This document shows positions 43,037 to 51,982 of a stretch of 64,000 bases of DNA, piece by piece. The stretch comes from an uncultured Bacilli bacterium (GTDB taxonomy: Bacteria; Bacillota_I; Bacilli_A; RF39; UBA660): positions 7,879 to 71,878 of the forward strand of contig CATYVZ010000008.1 of the NCBI GenBank assembly GCA_958413985.1, given 5' to 3'. Below the pieces are notes generated by a model, which searched no databases, had not been told where the DNA came from, and saw nothing but the letters and a program-made list of their open reading frames with translations. A program made the translations under genes and the position numbers. Every line of letters begins with the position of its first letter. Positions within the stretch are counted from its first letter, which is position 1.

Positions 43037-43516
43037 ATGAAATTGATTGTTGACAATAATAAATTTATTGTTTTTTTAAATAAAGATAAAAATATTGATT
43101 TTGATAACAAATTGAAAATGGAAAAATACTTTAAAGATCTGTTTTCTAAAATAAAAAATAAATATAACATCGATATTAGTGGTTATTATAATATCGATAT
43201 ATATATCGATAAATACTATGGTAGTATTATTGAAATCGAAGATGAACAACTAGATTATTATGATTATTTTAATCAAATTGATATGGAGATTAACGTTTTA
43301 AAAAACAGCTTATTTTTATATGAGATCAACTATGAATTTCTCGATAAGAAGATTTTAGACAAAGTTATCTGTTATAAAATAAATGATAAAATATATTTAC
43401 AGATAATTTCTGATATTGACGATTTATTGTTAGCTAAAATAACAGAATATGGCCATATTTTATATGGTAAAGAAGTAGATAAAATAATAAAACAAGGAAA
43501 GAAGGTGAAACTATGA
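43037..43516 (+). CDS. Hypothetical protein upstream of der
   Basis: 159 aa, soluble, very rich in Asp, Ile, Lys and Tyr, with a mixed strand/helix pattern; no motif is recognised. It overlaps der by 4 bp (ATGA), so the two are co-translated. The sporulation inhibitor-like sequence DIYIDKYYGSIIEIED is not diagnostic of any family I know. Confidence 0.7.
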   Translation: MKLIVDNNKFIVFLNKDKNIDFDNKLKMEKYFKDLFSKIKNKYNIDISGYYNIDIYIDKYYGSIIEIEDEQLDYYDYFNQIDMEINVLKNSLFLYEINYEFLDKKILDKVICYKINDKIYLQIISDIDDLLLAKITEYGHILYGKEVDKIIKQGKKVKL

Positions 43517-44829
43517 AAAAGCCAGTAGTTGCTTTAGTCGGTCGACCTAATGTTGGTAAAAGTACTTTATTTAATAGACTCGTCGGAACAAAAACGGCGA
43601 TTATTGAAGATGTACCCGGGATAACCAGAGATAGAATCTATGGTGATGCTAAATTTGGTAATTATCTTTTTCATTTAGTAGATACAGGTGGTATCGATAT
43701 TAGTGATGCAGATTTTAACGAGGAAATAAAATTACAAGTTGAAATAGCTATACTAGAAGCAGATGTTATTGTTTTTGTCGTCGATGCTAAAGAGGGAATT
43801 ACGGTCAATGACTTAGTTGTAAAGGACATGCTCTTAAAATCAGGAAAGAAGATAATCGTTGCAATCAACAAAATCGACAGTAAATTAGCGAAAGATAATA
43901 TATACGATTTTTATGAATTAGGTTTTGAAACTTATATTAATATTAGTTCAGAACAAAACGAAGGTATATATGAATTATTAACAGAAATTACCAGTGACTT
44001 TAAAGAGATAGAAGCAGAAGAAGAAAATGTAATCAAGTTTAGTGTGATCGGTCGACCTAATGTTGGCAAAAGTAGTTTAGTTAATGCTATTTTAAACGAA
44101 GAAAGAGTTATCGTTTCATCAGTGGCAGGGACAACTCGCGATGCGATTGACACTCCTTTTATGTATCACGATCAGAAATTCGTTGTGATCGATACTGCCG
44201 GTATGCGTAAAAAAGGAAAAATATATGAAACTGTCGAAAAATATAGTTTGTTAAGGAGTATGAAAGCAATCGATCGATCTAATGTATGTTTGCTTGTAAT
44301 CGATGCTAAAGAAGGAATTATCGAGCATGATAAGCATATTGCTGGTTATGCTATCGAGGCTGGAAAGCCGATCATAATTGTCGTCAACAAATGGGATGTT
44401 ATCGAAAATAAAGATGAACAAATGAAAAAATTCACAAAAGATATTCGCAATAATTTTCAGTTTATGGATTATGCACCGATCGTTTATTTATCTGCTTTAA
44501 CTCGTAAACGACTACATACTTTAATGCCAGAAGTAATTAAAGTATACCAAAATAGTACTAAATTTATTGCAACTAATTTGATCAATGATTGTATTAAAGA
44601 TGCATATAATCTTAATTTACCTCCTTCTTATAAAGGAAAAAGATTAAAAATATATTTTTGTAATCAGACGATGATCCAACCGCCAACTTTTAATATTCAA
44701 GTTAATAATAAAAGTTTAGTTCATTTTTCATATCAAAGATACTTAGAAAACAAAATAAGAGAATCGTTTGATTTCGAAGGAACGCCAATCGTTCTAAAGT
44801 TTAAAAATAAAGGTGAAGAAGAACTTTAA
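43513..44829 (+). CDS. der: Ribosome assembly GTPase Der/EngA
   Basis: 438 aa with the diagnostic double GTPase: first G1 GRPNVGKST (10-18) with DTGG, second G1 GRPNVGKSS (about 179-187) with DTAG and NKWD, then the C-terminal KH-like domain (LPPSYKGKRLKIYFCNQT). It is required for 50S assembly. It overlaps the upstream unknown gene and is followed by a terminator. Confidence 0.98.
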   Translation: MKKPVVALVGRPNVGKSTLFNRLVGTKTAIIEDVPGITRDRIYGDAKFGNYLFHLVDTGGIDISDADFNEEIKLQVEIAILEADVIVFVVDAKEGITVNDLVVKDMLLKSGKKIIVAINKIDSKLAKDNIYDFYELGFETYINISSEQNEGIYELLTEITSDFKEIEAEEENVIKFSVIGRPNVGKSSLVNAILNEERVIVSSVAGTTRDAIDTPFMYHDQKFVVIDTAGMRKKGKIYETVEKYSLLRSMKAIDRSNVCLLVIDAKEGIIEHDKHIAGYAIEAGKPIIIVVNKWDVIENKDEQMKKFTKDIRNNFQFMDYAPIVYLSALTRKRLHTLMPEVIKVYQNSTKFIATNLINDCIKDAYNLNLPPSYKGKRLKIYFCNQTMIQPPTFNIQVNNKSLVHFSYQRYLENKIRESFDFEGTPIVLKFKNKGEEEL

Positions 44830-44857
44830 ATTAGATTTTTTTATCTAATTTTTTTAT
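44828..44857 (+). terminator. der terminator
   Basis: AAATTAGAT (44828-44836) pairs with ATCTAATTT (44843-44851), then TTTTT. It overlaps the stop codon. Confidence 0.85.
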
Positions 44858-44974
44858 TAAGCTTGTTTTTATGTGAACCTAATTTTATTCTTGAAAAATA
44901 TTTAGTAATCTAGTATAATTAATTTAGAAAGATCGGTATAATAAGTAGAAAGGGAATCTAGTTATTAGATTTGC

Positions 44975-46240
44975 GTGAACAAAATGAAAGTAAAAATCGA
45001 TAAACATAGATTGACAAATGATGAATTAATTGTCTATAACAAACCGCAGAAGGTTTATATCCCTTTGATTAGCGGTAATGACACAGATATAACTATCCTT
45101 GTTAATAAAGGTGAATACGTTTATAAAGGCAGTATCGTCGGAAAGAGAAAAGGTAATTTTAGAATTCCGATTTATTCTAGTGTCAGTGGTACAGTTTTAG
45201 ATTTTGAAGAAAAAGTTTGTTTTAATGGTCAAAATGTTAAATGTGTAGTAATTGAAAATGATTTTAAAGAAAAAATCGAACAAAAAGTCAGCGTAAAACG
45301 AAGCATTAACAAATATACTAAAGAAGAATTCATCGAAATCTTAAAAGAAAATGGTATCGTTGGTTTAGGGGGAGCAGGTTTTCCGACCTACGTTAAATAT
45401 GAACCAAAGAAAATTAATACTTTAATCGTTAACGCTGTCGAATGTGAACCCTATATTACAGCTGATCACATATTAGCTAAACAAAAGTGTGAGGAGATAT
45501 TAGAAGCAATCGACGCTATTTTAGAGATTAATAAAATCGATGAAGCAATCATTGCCATTAAAAAAGAAAATAGCGATTTAAAACAAATCTTTGATAATTT
45601 TATTGGAACTTATTTGAAAATTAAAATTAAGTTAGTTCCTAATGTTTATCCATTAGGATGGGAAAGAACCTTAATAAAAGAAGTGTTAGGGAAAACATAC
45701 GATAAATATCCAAGCGAAGAAGGAATTGTCGTCAACAATATTTCTACTATCTATGCAATCTATGAAGCTTTGAAATATAATAAACCACTAATCGAAAGAA
45801 TCGTTACTTTTTCTGGTGAAAATTTAGAACAACGTCATAATGTTTTAGTTAAGGTCGGTACGCAAGCATCAGAAGTATTAGAACAATTAAAAATGAAACC
45901 TAATAGTATTGTTGTTGCTGGTGGTCCAATGATGGGTACAAAAGTTGATGACCTGGTCATTTCTGCTAATTTAAATTGTGTTTTAGCTTTAGAAGATAAA
46001 TTAAATTTTTCGACTCCTTGTTTAGAGTGTGGAAAATGTGTCAGTGTTTGTCCTGTTAAGTTAAGTCCTGTTTTAATTATGAAAAGTCGACAAAAAAAAG
46101 AAAAGGATATTAAAAAGTTAGAAAAACTTCATCCTGAAAAATGTATCGAATGTGGTCTATGCTCTTATATATGTCCGGCTAAATTATTTGTAAGAGAAAG
46201 AGTCAAAGATGCTAAGAACATAATCAAGGAGGGAAAATAA
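44975..46240 (+). CDS. rnfC: RnfC-like electron transport subunit
   Basis: 421 aa (GTG 44975; ATG 44984 is an alternative, and no clear ribosome site decides). The N-terminal barrel-sandwich (GEYVYKGSIVGKRKG, PIYSSVSGTVLDF), the NADH/flavin-binding region GLGGAGFPTYVK and VNAVECEPYITADH, and two 4Fe-4S motifs, CLECGKCVSVCP (about 349) and CIECGLCSYICP (about 390). RnfC takes electrons from NADH in the ion-pumping Rnf complex. It is coupled (TAATG) to a fused RnfD/G gene, but RnfA, B and E are not in the window. Confidence 0.92.
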   Translation: MNKMKVKIDKHRLTNDELIVYNKPQKVYIPLISGNDTDITILVNKGEYVYKGSIVGKRKGNFRIPIYSSVSGTVLDFEEKVCFNGQNVKCVVIENDFKEKIEQKVSVKRSINKYTKEEFIEILKENGIVGLGGAGFPTYVKYEPKKINTLIVNAVECEPYITADHILAKQKCEEILEAIDAILEINKIDEAIIAIKKENSDLKQIFDNFIGTYLKIKIKLVPNVYPLGWERTLIKEVLGKTYDKYPSEEGIVVNNISTIYAIYEALKYNKPLIERIVTFSGENLEQRHNVLVKVGTQASEVLEQLKMKPNSIVVAGGPMMGTKVDDLVISANLNCVLALEDKLNFSTPCLECGKCVSVCPVKLSPVLIMKSRQKKEKDIKKLEKLHPEKCIECGLCSYICPAKLFVRERVKDAKNIIKEGK

Positions 46241-47619
46241 TGGGACCTTTTGTTAGAAGTAAAAATTCAACTAATAAAATGATGCTTCATCTTTTATTAG
46301 CACTTGTTCCAATTATCATCTTTTCTATTTATAAAAATGGTTATATTCCATATAGTCATGGGCTCATTAGTTTCATCGAAATTTTTGATCCCCTTGTCAA
46401 AATTTTTATCGGTGCTTTAACTTCTTTCGTGATCGAAAGCATTTATGCATTAATTTTTAGAAAAAAGAATTACCTTAAAAATTCTTATGCTTTTTTCCCA
46501 GGACTTTTTTTAGCTTTAATCTTACCTTTACACATTCCGCTTTATATATTAGTCATCGCTAGTTGTGTTGCTAGCATAAGTAAACTAGTGTGTGGTGGCT
46601 TTGGAAAAAATATTTTTAATCCGGCTTTAATTGGTTATCTATTTGTAGTTTTAGTATTTTCTAGCGTTTTAACGACTGATAACTATTTTAACGCTTATGA
46701 ATTAGATACTATTAGTAAACCTACTCCTTTAACTAACGCTTCAATGGTATCTGGCATCGGCGATTATGATCAATTAGTAAAACCTTATGGTAGTTTATCT
46801 AATTTCCTAATTGGAACCATACCGGGTAGTTTAGCTGAAACTAGCGCTTTGTTATGTATTGTAGCGTTTATTTATTTAACAGCCACAGGTACAATAAAAT
46901 GGCGTATCCCATTGGTTTATATAACGACAGTCTTTTTAATTACTTTTGGTATTGGAAGATTATTAGGAGAAGGGATTTATTACCCATTATTTCATCTTTT
47001 TAGTGGTGGATTAATGTTTGGCGCTGTTTTTATGGCAACAGATCCTGTAACTAGTGCTGTAACACCGATTGGCCAAATTTTACAAGGATTTTTATTAGGT
47101 ATCATAACAGTCGTTTTCCGATTTGTCGGTGTCGAAGGTGTAGCTTATAGTATTTTAATCGTAAACGCAGTGGTATTTTTCTTAGATAAAATTGGAATGA
47201 CATCACGATTTAATTTTATAAGGTCGTTAATTTGGTTTATTTTAGTTTGGGTAATAATTATCGGTGTTACGATCGGCTTAGCTCTAACAAGAAAAACTGA
47301 TGATGATAAAGACCCTAACTTTGAAATTATCGATAAAAACAAACAAGAAAACACCACTATATATACAGTTACACAAAAAGGTTATGGTGGTAAGATAGAA
47401 GCAGTAGTTAAAATTGAAAATGATCGTATTATATCAGTAGAGATAACTTCTCATCATGAAACAACCAATCGTTATCAATTAATAATCGATGATAATTATA
47501 TTGGTAAATTAATTGCAAATCAAGATGATTTAGCTAATATCGATACGGTAAGTAGTGCTACTGTGACTTCTAATGCCTTAAAACGTATGCTGATTAATGT
47601 TATAGATGATTATAAGTAA
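46240..47619 (+). CDS. rnfD: RnfD-RnfG fusion protein
   Basis: 459 aa. Residues about 1-350 are RnfD: some nine spans, GGFGKNIFNPALIGYLFV, and FMATDPVTSAVTPIGQ, which holds the Thr expected to bind FMN covalently. After a last span and a charged linker, residues about 370-459 are an FMN-binding domain of the RnfG type: GYGGKIEAVVKIENDRIISVEI and DTVSSATVTSNAL, the S(S/G)AT motif for a second covalent FMN. RnfD and RnfG are usually separate genes. Ends in its own terminator. Confidence 0.88.
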   Translation: MGPFVRSKNSTNKMMLHLLLALVPIIIFSIYKNGYIPYSHGLISFIEIFDPLVKIFIGALTSFVIESIYALIFRKKNYLKNSYAFFPGLFLALILPLHIPLYILVIASCVASISKLVCGGFGKNIFNPALIGYLFVVLVFSSVLTTDNYFNAYELDTISKPTPLTNASMVSGIGDYDQLVKPYGSLSNFLIGTIPGSLAETSALLCIVAFIYLTATGTIKWRIPLVYITTVFLITFGIGRLLGEGIYYPLFHLFSGGLMFGAVFMATDPVTSAVTPIGQILQGFLLGIITVVFRFVGVEGVAYSILIVNAVVFFLDKIGMTSRFNFIRSLIWFILVWVIIIGVTIGLALTRKTDDDKDPNFEIIDKNKQENTTIYTVTQKGYGGKIEAVVKIENDRIISVEITSHHETTNRYQLIIDDNYIGKLIANQDDLANIDTVSSATVTSNALKRMLINVIDDYK

Positions 47620-47640
47620 AATTGTTATGTTGAATTAATA

Positions 47641-47664
47641 AACTGGTATTTTGCCAGTTTTTTA
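47641..47664 (+). terminator. Terminator after the Rnf genes
   Basis: AACTGG (47641-47646) pairs with CCAGTT (47654-47659), then TTTTT. Confidence 0.8.
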
Positions 47665-47724
47665 ATCGATAAAGATTTTATGTTAATTTTAAAAATAAAA
47701 TCATATAATTTCTTAGGTGAAATT

Positions 47725-48255
47725 ATGATAAAAAAAACTACTGCTATTAAGTTCTTAATCTTATTAGGTTTGACAATCTTAGCTATTATAGTCTTAAAAT
47801 TCAAACCACAATATAAAGAGAGTTTTTATGAACAAGTTTATCAAGATAACATATCGTTTGCTAAAATAAACAGTTGGTATAAATCAAAGTTTGGATCTAA
47901 TTTACCGTTTAGTGATTATTTTGACGATACTGTACCTGTTTTTAAAGAATCGTTAAAATATAGTGAAGCAAATAAATATAAAAATGGTGTATCTTTAACC
48001 GTCGGTTATGACTATCTAGTTCCGGCTCTAGATTCTGGAATAGTAATTTTTGTTGGCGAGAAAGAAGGATATGGTAATACAGTTATCGTACAACAGGAAA
48101 ACGGAATCGATATCTGGTATTCAAATTTAAAAGAAATCAACTTAAAACTTTACGATTATATCCAAGAAGGTACCTTGATAGGAGTAGTAGATTCCAATTT
48201 ATATTTGGTTTTTATTAAAGACGGTGAGGTAATTGATTACCAAGAATATATTTAA
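47725..48255 (+). CDS. SpoIVFA-like M23-fold protein
   Basis: 176 aa from ATG 47725 (AGGTGA upstream; the upstream ATG is unsupported). One span (about 8-27), then an extracellular region whose C-terminal half has the LytM/M23 outline (VPALDSGIVIFVGEKEGYGNTVIVQQENGIDIWYSNLKEIN...GTLIGVV), but the metal-binding His residues are not present, as in SpoIVFA. It overlaps the M50 protease gene that follows, just as spoIVFA precedes spoIVFB in Bacillus, where SpoIVFA tethers and controls the protease. The role in a possibly non-sporulating cell is unknown. Confidence 0.75.
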   Translation: MIKKTTAIKFLILLGLTILAIIVLKFKPQYKESFYEQVYQDNISFAKINSWYKSKFGSNLPFSDYFDDTVPVFKESLKYSEANKYKNGVSLTVGYDYLVPALDSGIVIFVGEKEGYGNTVIVQQENGIDIWYSNLKEINLKLYDYIQEGTLIGVVDSNLYLVFIKDGEVIDYQEYI

Positions 48256-48961
48256 GATTCATATACTTTATTATGTTGTAGCATTCGTATCTTTTCTAAC
48301 TGGTAATTTTAAAAATTTTATTATTTTTAGTTCTATTATAGTCGTTCATGAAACTGGTCATATCATTGGTGCTTGTATTTTTAAATGGAAAATCGACAAA
48401 GTAATTTTACTTCCGTTTGGTGGGATTACAATCTTTAAAGAACTTATCGATAAACCATTAAAACAAGAATTTATAATCACAATTTTAGGACCGCTATTTC
48501 AATTAGTATTTTACTTAATTTTTAAAGATAATAGCGTTTTTAATCATTACAACATAGCTATTTTACTGTTTAATTTGTTGCCAATTTATCCACTAGATGG
48601 CAGTAAAATATTAAATGTTTTTCTAAATAAATTTATTTCTTTTAAAAACAGTCATATACTAACTATTGTAGTATCTAGTATAACGGTAACAATTTTACTG
48701 TTTAAAATCAGATACAATTTACTATTGTTATTAATTTTATTTTTTTTAATCGTTGAAATCATCAAAGAAATAGGTAAACATAAGTATTATTTCAACCGTT
48801 TTTTATTGGAAAGATATTTATATAATTATGACTATCGTAAAAGAAAAACCATCACCAAATTAACTCAAATGAAAAAGCAGACGAAACATCTTTTTAAAAT
48901 TGGAAATAATTATTTTCTAGAAAAGGAAATTATAAACAAATTGTTTGACAAAAAAGCATAA
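48233..48961 (+). CDS. SpoIVFB-like site-2 (M50) membrane protease
   Basis: 242 aa. The start is probably TTG 48233 with GAGGT nearby, inside the end of the preceding gene. Polytopic with zinc motif HETGH (His39, Glu40, His43) and the third ligand in LLPIYPLDGSKIL (Asp). A basic cytoplasmic tail follows (about 190-242). M50 proteases cut membrane-embedded substrates; SpoIVFB activates sigma-K. It directly precedes rplU-prp-rpmA-obg, the same order as in B. subtilis, supporting orthology, but no sigma-K is in view. Confidence 0.88.
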   Translation: MITKNIFKIHILYYVVAFVSFLTGNFKNFIIFSSIIVVHETGHIIGACIFKWKIDKVILLPFGGITIFKELIDKPLKQEFIITILGPLFQLVFYLIFKDNSVFNHYNIAILLFNLLPIYPLDGSKILNVFLNKFISFKNSHILTIVVSSITVTILLFKIRYNLLLLLILFFLIVEIIKEIGKHKYYFNRFLLERYLYNYDYRKRKTITKLTQMKKQTKHLFKIGNNYFLEKEIINKLFDKKA

Positions 48962-48973
48962 ATGTGTTAGAAT
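48945..48973 (+). promoter_or_regulatory. rplU operon promoter
   Basis: Consensus TTGACA (48945-48950) and TAGAAT (48968-48973), 17-bp spacing, lying across the end of the M50 protease gene. Confidence 0.8.
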
Positions 48974-48978
48974 TAGAA

Positions 48979-49060
48979 ACTGTGTAGAGACCTCTCTACA
49001 ACCGCACTGAAAAGGTTTAAAAGTTCAATCACCTTAAAGGCGAGTCTTAGATCAAAGGAG
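48979..49060 (+). promoter_or_regulatory. Ribosomal protein L21 leader
   Basis: The rplU leader contains a perfect hairpin TGTAGAGA (48983-48990) with TCTCTACA (48993-49000), then ACCGCACTGAAAAGG and a second part TCACCTTAAAGGCGAGTC. This layout matches the L21 leader RNA of Bacilli, thought to be bound by L21 or another product for feedback control. Confidence 0.75.
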
Positions 49061-49068
49061 GTATATAA

Positions 49069-49371
49069 ATGAAAGCAGTTATTGAAACTGGTGGTAAGCA
49101 ATATTACGTTGAAGAAGGAACAGTTATCTACGTTGAAAAATTGGATGCTGAAGTAGGACAAAAGATTAATTTTGATCGTGTTTTAATGGTCAATGGTAAT
49201 CCAGGACGTCCATATTTATCTAATGTCGAAGTTGTCGGTGAAGTTTTAAAACAGGGAAAAGATAAAAAGATAAAAATCTTCAAGTATAATGCTAAGAAAA
49301 AATATCGTAAAACTCAAGGCCATCGTCAACCATACACTAAAATAGAAATAAAGAAAATAGTTGAAAAATAA
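49069..49371 (+). CDS. rplU: 50S ribosomal protein L21
   Basis: 100 aa. [23 protein letters not shown] is the family signature start, and [22 protein letters not shown] the C-terminal rRNA-binding end. AGGAGG precedes the ATG. The stop overlaps prp (TAATG). Confidence 0.98.
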   Translation: MKAVIETGGKQYYVEEGTVIYVEKLDAEVGQKINFDRVLMVNGNPGRPYLSNVEVVGEVLKQGKDKKIKIFKYNAKKKYRKTQGHRQPYTKIEIKKIVEK

Positions 49372-49670
49372 TGGTAAAAGTTAGTTTGAAAGGGACCCCA
49401 ATTAAAGAAGTTTTAATTACGGGGCATGCTTTATACGATATATCTGGTAAAGATATTGTCTGTGCCGCTTTATCTTCGATCGTTATAACTAGCATTAATG
49501 CTATTATTCGAATCGATAATGAAGCGATCAATTACGAAGATAAAAACGGTATTAAAATCGAAGTTTTGAAACATGATAATATTATCGATAGTTTAATTGA
49601 TAACTTAATCGATTTATTAACTCAGTTGGAAGAAAAATATCCTAAATATATAGAAATAAGGAGGTGTTAA
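49371..49670 (+). CDS. prp: Ribosomal-processing cysteine protease Prp
   Basis: 99 aa (YsxB family). [21 protein letters not shown] contains the catalytic His (in GHA) and Cys (in DIVCAA). Prp removes the N-terminal extension of L27 in Firmicutes; here the next gene encodes L27 with exactly such an extension. Encoded between L21 and L27, as in Bacillus. Confidence 0.95.
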   Translation: MVKVSLKGTPIKEVLITGHALYDISGKDIVCAALSSIVITSINAIIRIDNEAINYEDKNGIKIEVLKHDNIIDSLIDNLIDLLTQLEEKYPKYIEIRRC

Positions 49671-49672
49671 TT

Positions 49673-49963
49673 GTGTTAAAATTGATGCAATTAAATATAC
49701 AATTATTTGCTCACAAAAAAGGACAAGGTTCAACAAAAAATGGCCGTGATTCTATTGCTAAAAGATTAGGTGCTAAAGCAGCTGATGGTGAGTTTGTAAC
49801 AGGCGGTTCAATTTTGTATCGTCAAAGAGGTACTAAAGTATATCCAGGAACTAATGTTGGTATTGGTTCTGATGATACTGTATATGCTAAAATTGATGGC
49901 TATGTAAAATTTGAAAGAGTTGGAAAAGATAGAAAACAAGTAAGTGTTTATACTGCTAAATAA
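49673..49963 (+). CDS. rpmA: 50S ribosomal protein L27 with cleavable N-terminal extension
   Basis: 96 aa from GTG 49673 (GGAGG at 49660-49664; the in-frame GTG at 49664 falls on it). The start [13 protein letters not shown] precedes [14 protein letters not shown], where mature L27 begins; [11 protein letters not shown] is the known Prp cleavage pattern (after FA). L27's N terminus reaches the peptidyl-transferase centre, so removal is essential where the extension exists. Confidence 0.96.
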   Translation: MLKLMQLNIQLFAHKKGQGSTKNGRDSIAKRLGAKAADGEFVTGGSILYRQRGTKVYPGTNVGIGSDDTVYAKIDGYVKFERVGKDRKQVSVYTAK

Positions 49964-50062
49964 TCTATCTTTTTTTGTTTTTGGTGTGTTATCTGCAAAC
50001 ATTTTATTAAAAGTATTTATTTTTTTAAAAAATGTGATATAATTAAGGTAGAGGTAGATGAT

Positions 50063-50446
50063 ATGGGAGACAAAATACTATTGGTAGTTGATGATTCAGC
50101 TGTAATTACAAATTTTGTAGATCGAGTATTTAAAGAGAATTATTTAGTTTTAAAAGCAAAAGATGGAATCGAAGCCATCGAATTAATTAGAAACAACTTC
50201 AGTAAAGATTTTATAGGAATGTTTCTTGACTTAAACATGCCTAATTTTAACGGCTTTCAAGTCCTAGAAATTTTTAAGAAAAATAATTTATTCCAGAAAA
50301 TACCAGTTTGTATTTTAACCGGCGATGATACCAAAGATTCTATTGACAAAGTATTTAATTATCCAATAGTTGATGTTTTAAATAAACCATTTAATGAAAA
50401 TGACCTAAAGAAAAGTTTAGAAAAAATTAAAATAAGGAAAAATTAA
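50063..50446 (+). CDS. Stand-alone response-regulator receiver (CheY/Spo0F-like)
   Basis: 127 aa, one receiver domain with all key residues: Asp10-Asp11, phospho-acceptor Asp56 (MFLDLNMP), Thr86 and Lys108 (NKPF). There is no output domain. It lies between rpmA and obg, where B. subtilis has spo0B, the phosphotransferase that takes phosphate from Spo0F. A TGTGATATAAT extended -10 at about 50036 precedes it. Kinase and target are not in the window. Confidence 0.93.
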   Translation: MGDKILLVVDDSAVITNFVDRVFKENYLVLKAKDGIEAIELIRNNFSKDFIGMFLDLNMPNFNGFQVLEIFKKNNLFQKIPVCILTGDDTKDSIDKVFNYPIVDVLNKPFNENDLKKSLEKIKIRKN

Positions 50447-50639
50447 AGTGTAGGCTTTAATTTTTTTAATATAAAACTTTAATCGTTATATGAAACACGA
50501 AAAGTTTACAATCTAAAATTGGTAAAACTTTAAAAAGTCAATTATCTTTAAGAATAGAATGGCAAAATTTATTTAGACTTTTGTTAATTGTAATTGGTTT
50601 TTAATTAATTTTAAGGTATAATAATTAAAGGTGATTTTT

Positions 50640-51908
50640 ATGTTTATCGATGAGGTACAAATCGAATTAATAGCTGGAGCTGGTGGCGATGGCTGTATGG
50701 CATTTAGAAAAGAGAAATTTGTTCAGATGGGAGGACCATATGGTGGCAATGGCGGTAAGGGTTCAGATATAATTTTTAAAGCAGATGAAGGCCTTAATAC
50801 TTTAATCGATCTAAGATATCAAAAACAGATTAAAGGAAAAAAAGGCGAAAATGGTTTAGGCAAAGGAATGAATGGTGCAAAAGCTTTAGATATCGTTGTA
50901 AAAGTACCATTAGGAACTATTATTACTGATCTAGATACTGGCTTGATTATTGCCGATTTAACTAAAAATGATGAGGAAGTTATCGTGGCTAGTGGTGGTC
51001 GTGGTGGTCGTGGTAATATTGCGTTTGCTACTAAATCTAATCCTGCTCCTCATTTTGCTGAGAATGGTGAACCTGGTGAAATTAGAAATGTTAAAATCGA
51101 ATTAAAACTTTTAGCTGATGTTGGTTTGGTTGGTATGCCAAGTGTTGGCAAATCGACGATCATTTCTCAAATATCTTCTGCCAAACCGAAGATAGCTGCT
51201 TATCATTTCACCACCTTAAAACCTAATTTAGGGGTTGTCAAAGTGGATAATACATCTTTTGTCGTCGCTGATTTACCAGGATTAATAAAGGGAGCTTCAA
51301 ATGGCGATGGCTTAGGTGACCAATTTTTAAAACATATTGAAAGAACAAGAGTTATTGCTCATGTGATCGATATGGGGGCCACTGAAGGAAGAGATCCTTA
51401 TGAAGATTATATGATTATCAATAATGAATTAAAAGAATTTAATCCTAAGATATTAGACAAGCCACAAATTATTATCGCTAATAAAATGGATATGCCTAAT
51501 GCCTTAACTAATTTAGAAGCGTTTAGAAAAAAGGTCAATGTTGAAATTTATCAAGTTGAAGCAATCAATGGTAACGGTTTAAAACAAGTAGTCTTAGCTT
51601 TAGCTAAAATGTTAGAAAAAATAAAAAAAGAACCTTTATATAATGAAGAAAAGTTTGAAAGTCATGTTTTGTATAAATTTAAAGAAGAACAACCATTTAC
51701 TATCATTAAGACCGATAATGTTTGGTTGGTCAAAGGCGAAAAGGTTGAAAAATTGTTAAAAATGACAAAATTTAATACTGATGAAGCCGCTAACAGATTT
51801 GCTAACAAGCTAAGAAAATATGGTGTCGATGACAAGTTAAGACAATTAGGAGCTAAAGATGGCGATACTGTTAGAATTCTAGATTTTGAATTTGAATATA
51901 AGGAATAA
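50640..51908 (+). CDS. obg: GTPase Obg
   Basis: 422 aa from ATG 50640 (AAGGTG upstream). Glycine-rich Obg fold (1-158, MFIDEVQIELIAGAGGDGCMAFRREK-like start), GTPase with G1 GMPSVGKST (about 166) and DLPGLIKGAS, and the C-terminal OCT domain (about 340-422). It acts in 50S maturation and stress control. Confidence 0.98.
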   Translation: MFIDEVQIELIAGAGGDGCMAFRKEKFVQMGGPYGGNGGKGSDIIFKADEGLNTLIDLRYQKQIKGKKGENGLGKGMNGAKALDIVVKVPLGTIITDLDTGLIIADLTKNDEEVIVASGGRGGRGNIAFATKSNPAPHFAENGEPGEIRNVKIELKLLADVGLVGMPSVGKSTIISQISSAKPKIAAYHFTTLKPNLGVVKVDNTSFVVADLPGLIKGASNGDGLGDQFLKHIERTRVIAHVIDMGATEGRDPYEDYMIINNELKEFNPKILDKPQIIIANKMDMPNALTNLEAFRKKVNVEIYQVEAINGNGLKQVVLALAKMLEKIKKEPLYNEEKFESHVLYKFKEEQPFTIIKTDNVWLVKGEKVEKLLKMTKFNTDEAANRFANKLRKYGVDDKLRQLGAKDGDTVRILDFEFEYKE

Positions 51909-51982
51909 CATATTTAAATAATTTAAGTAAAAATATGGACTTTTTATGTTAGAGTGGTGTAAAATAATAATAGGTGATGGTA

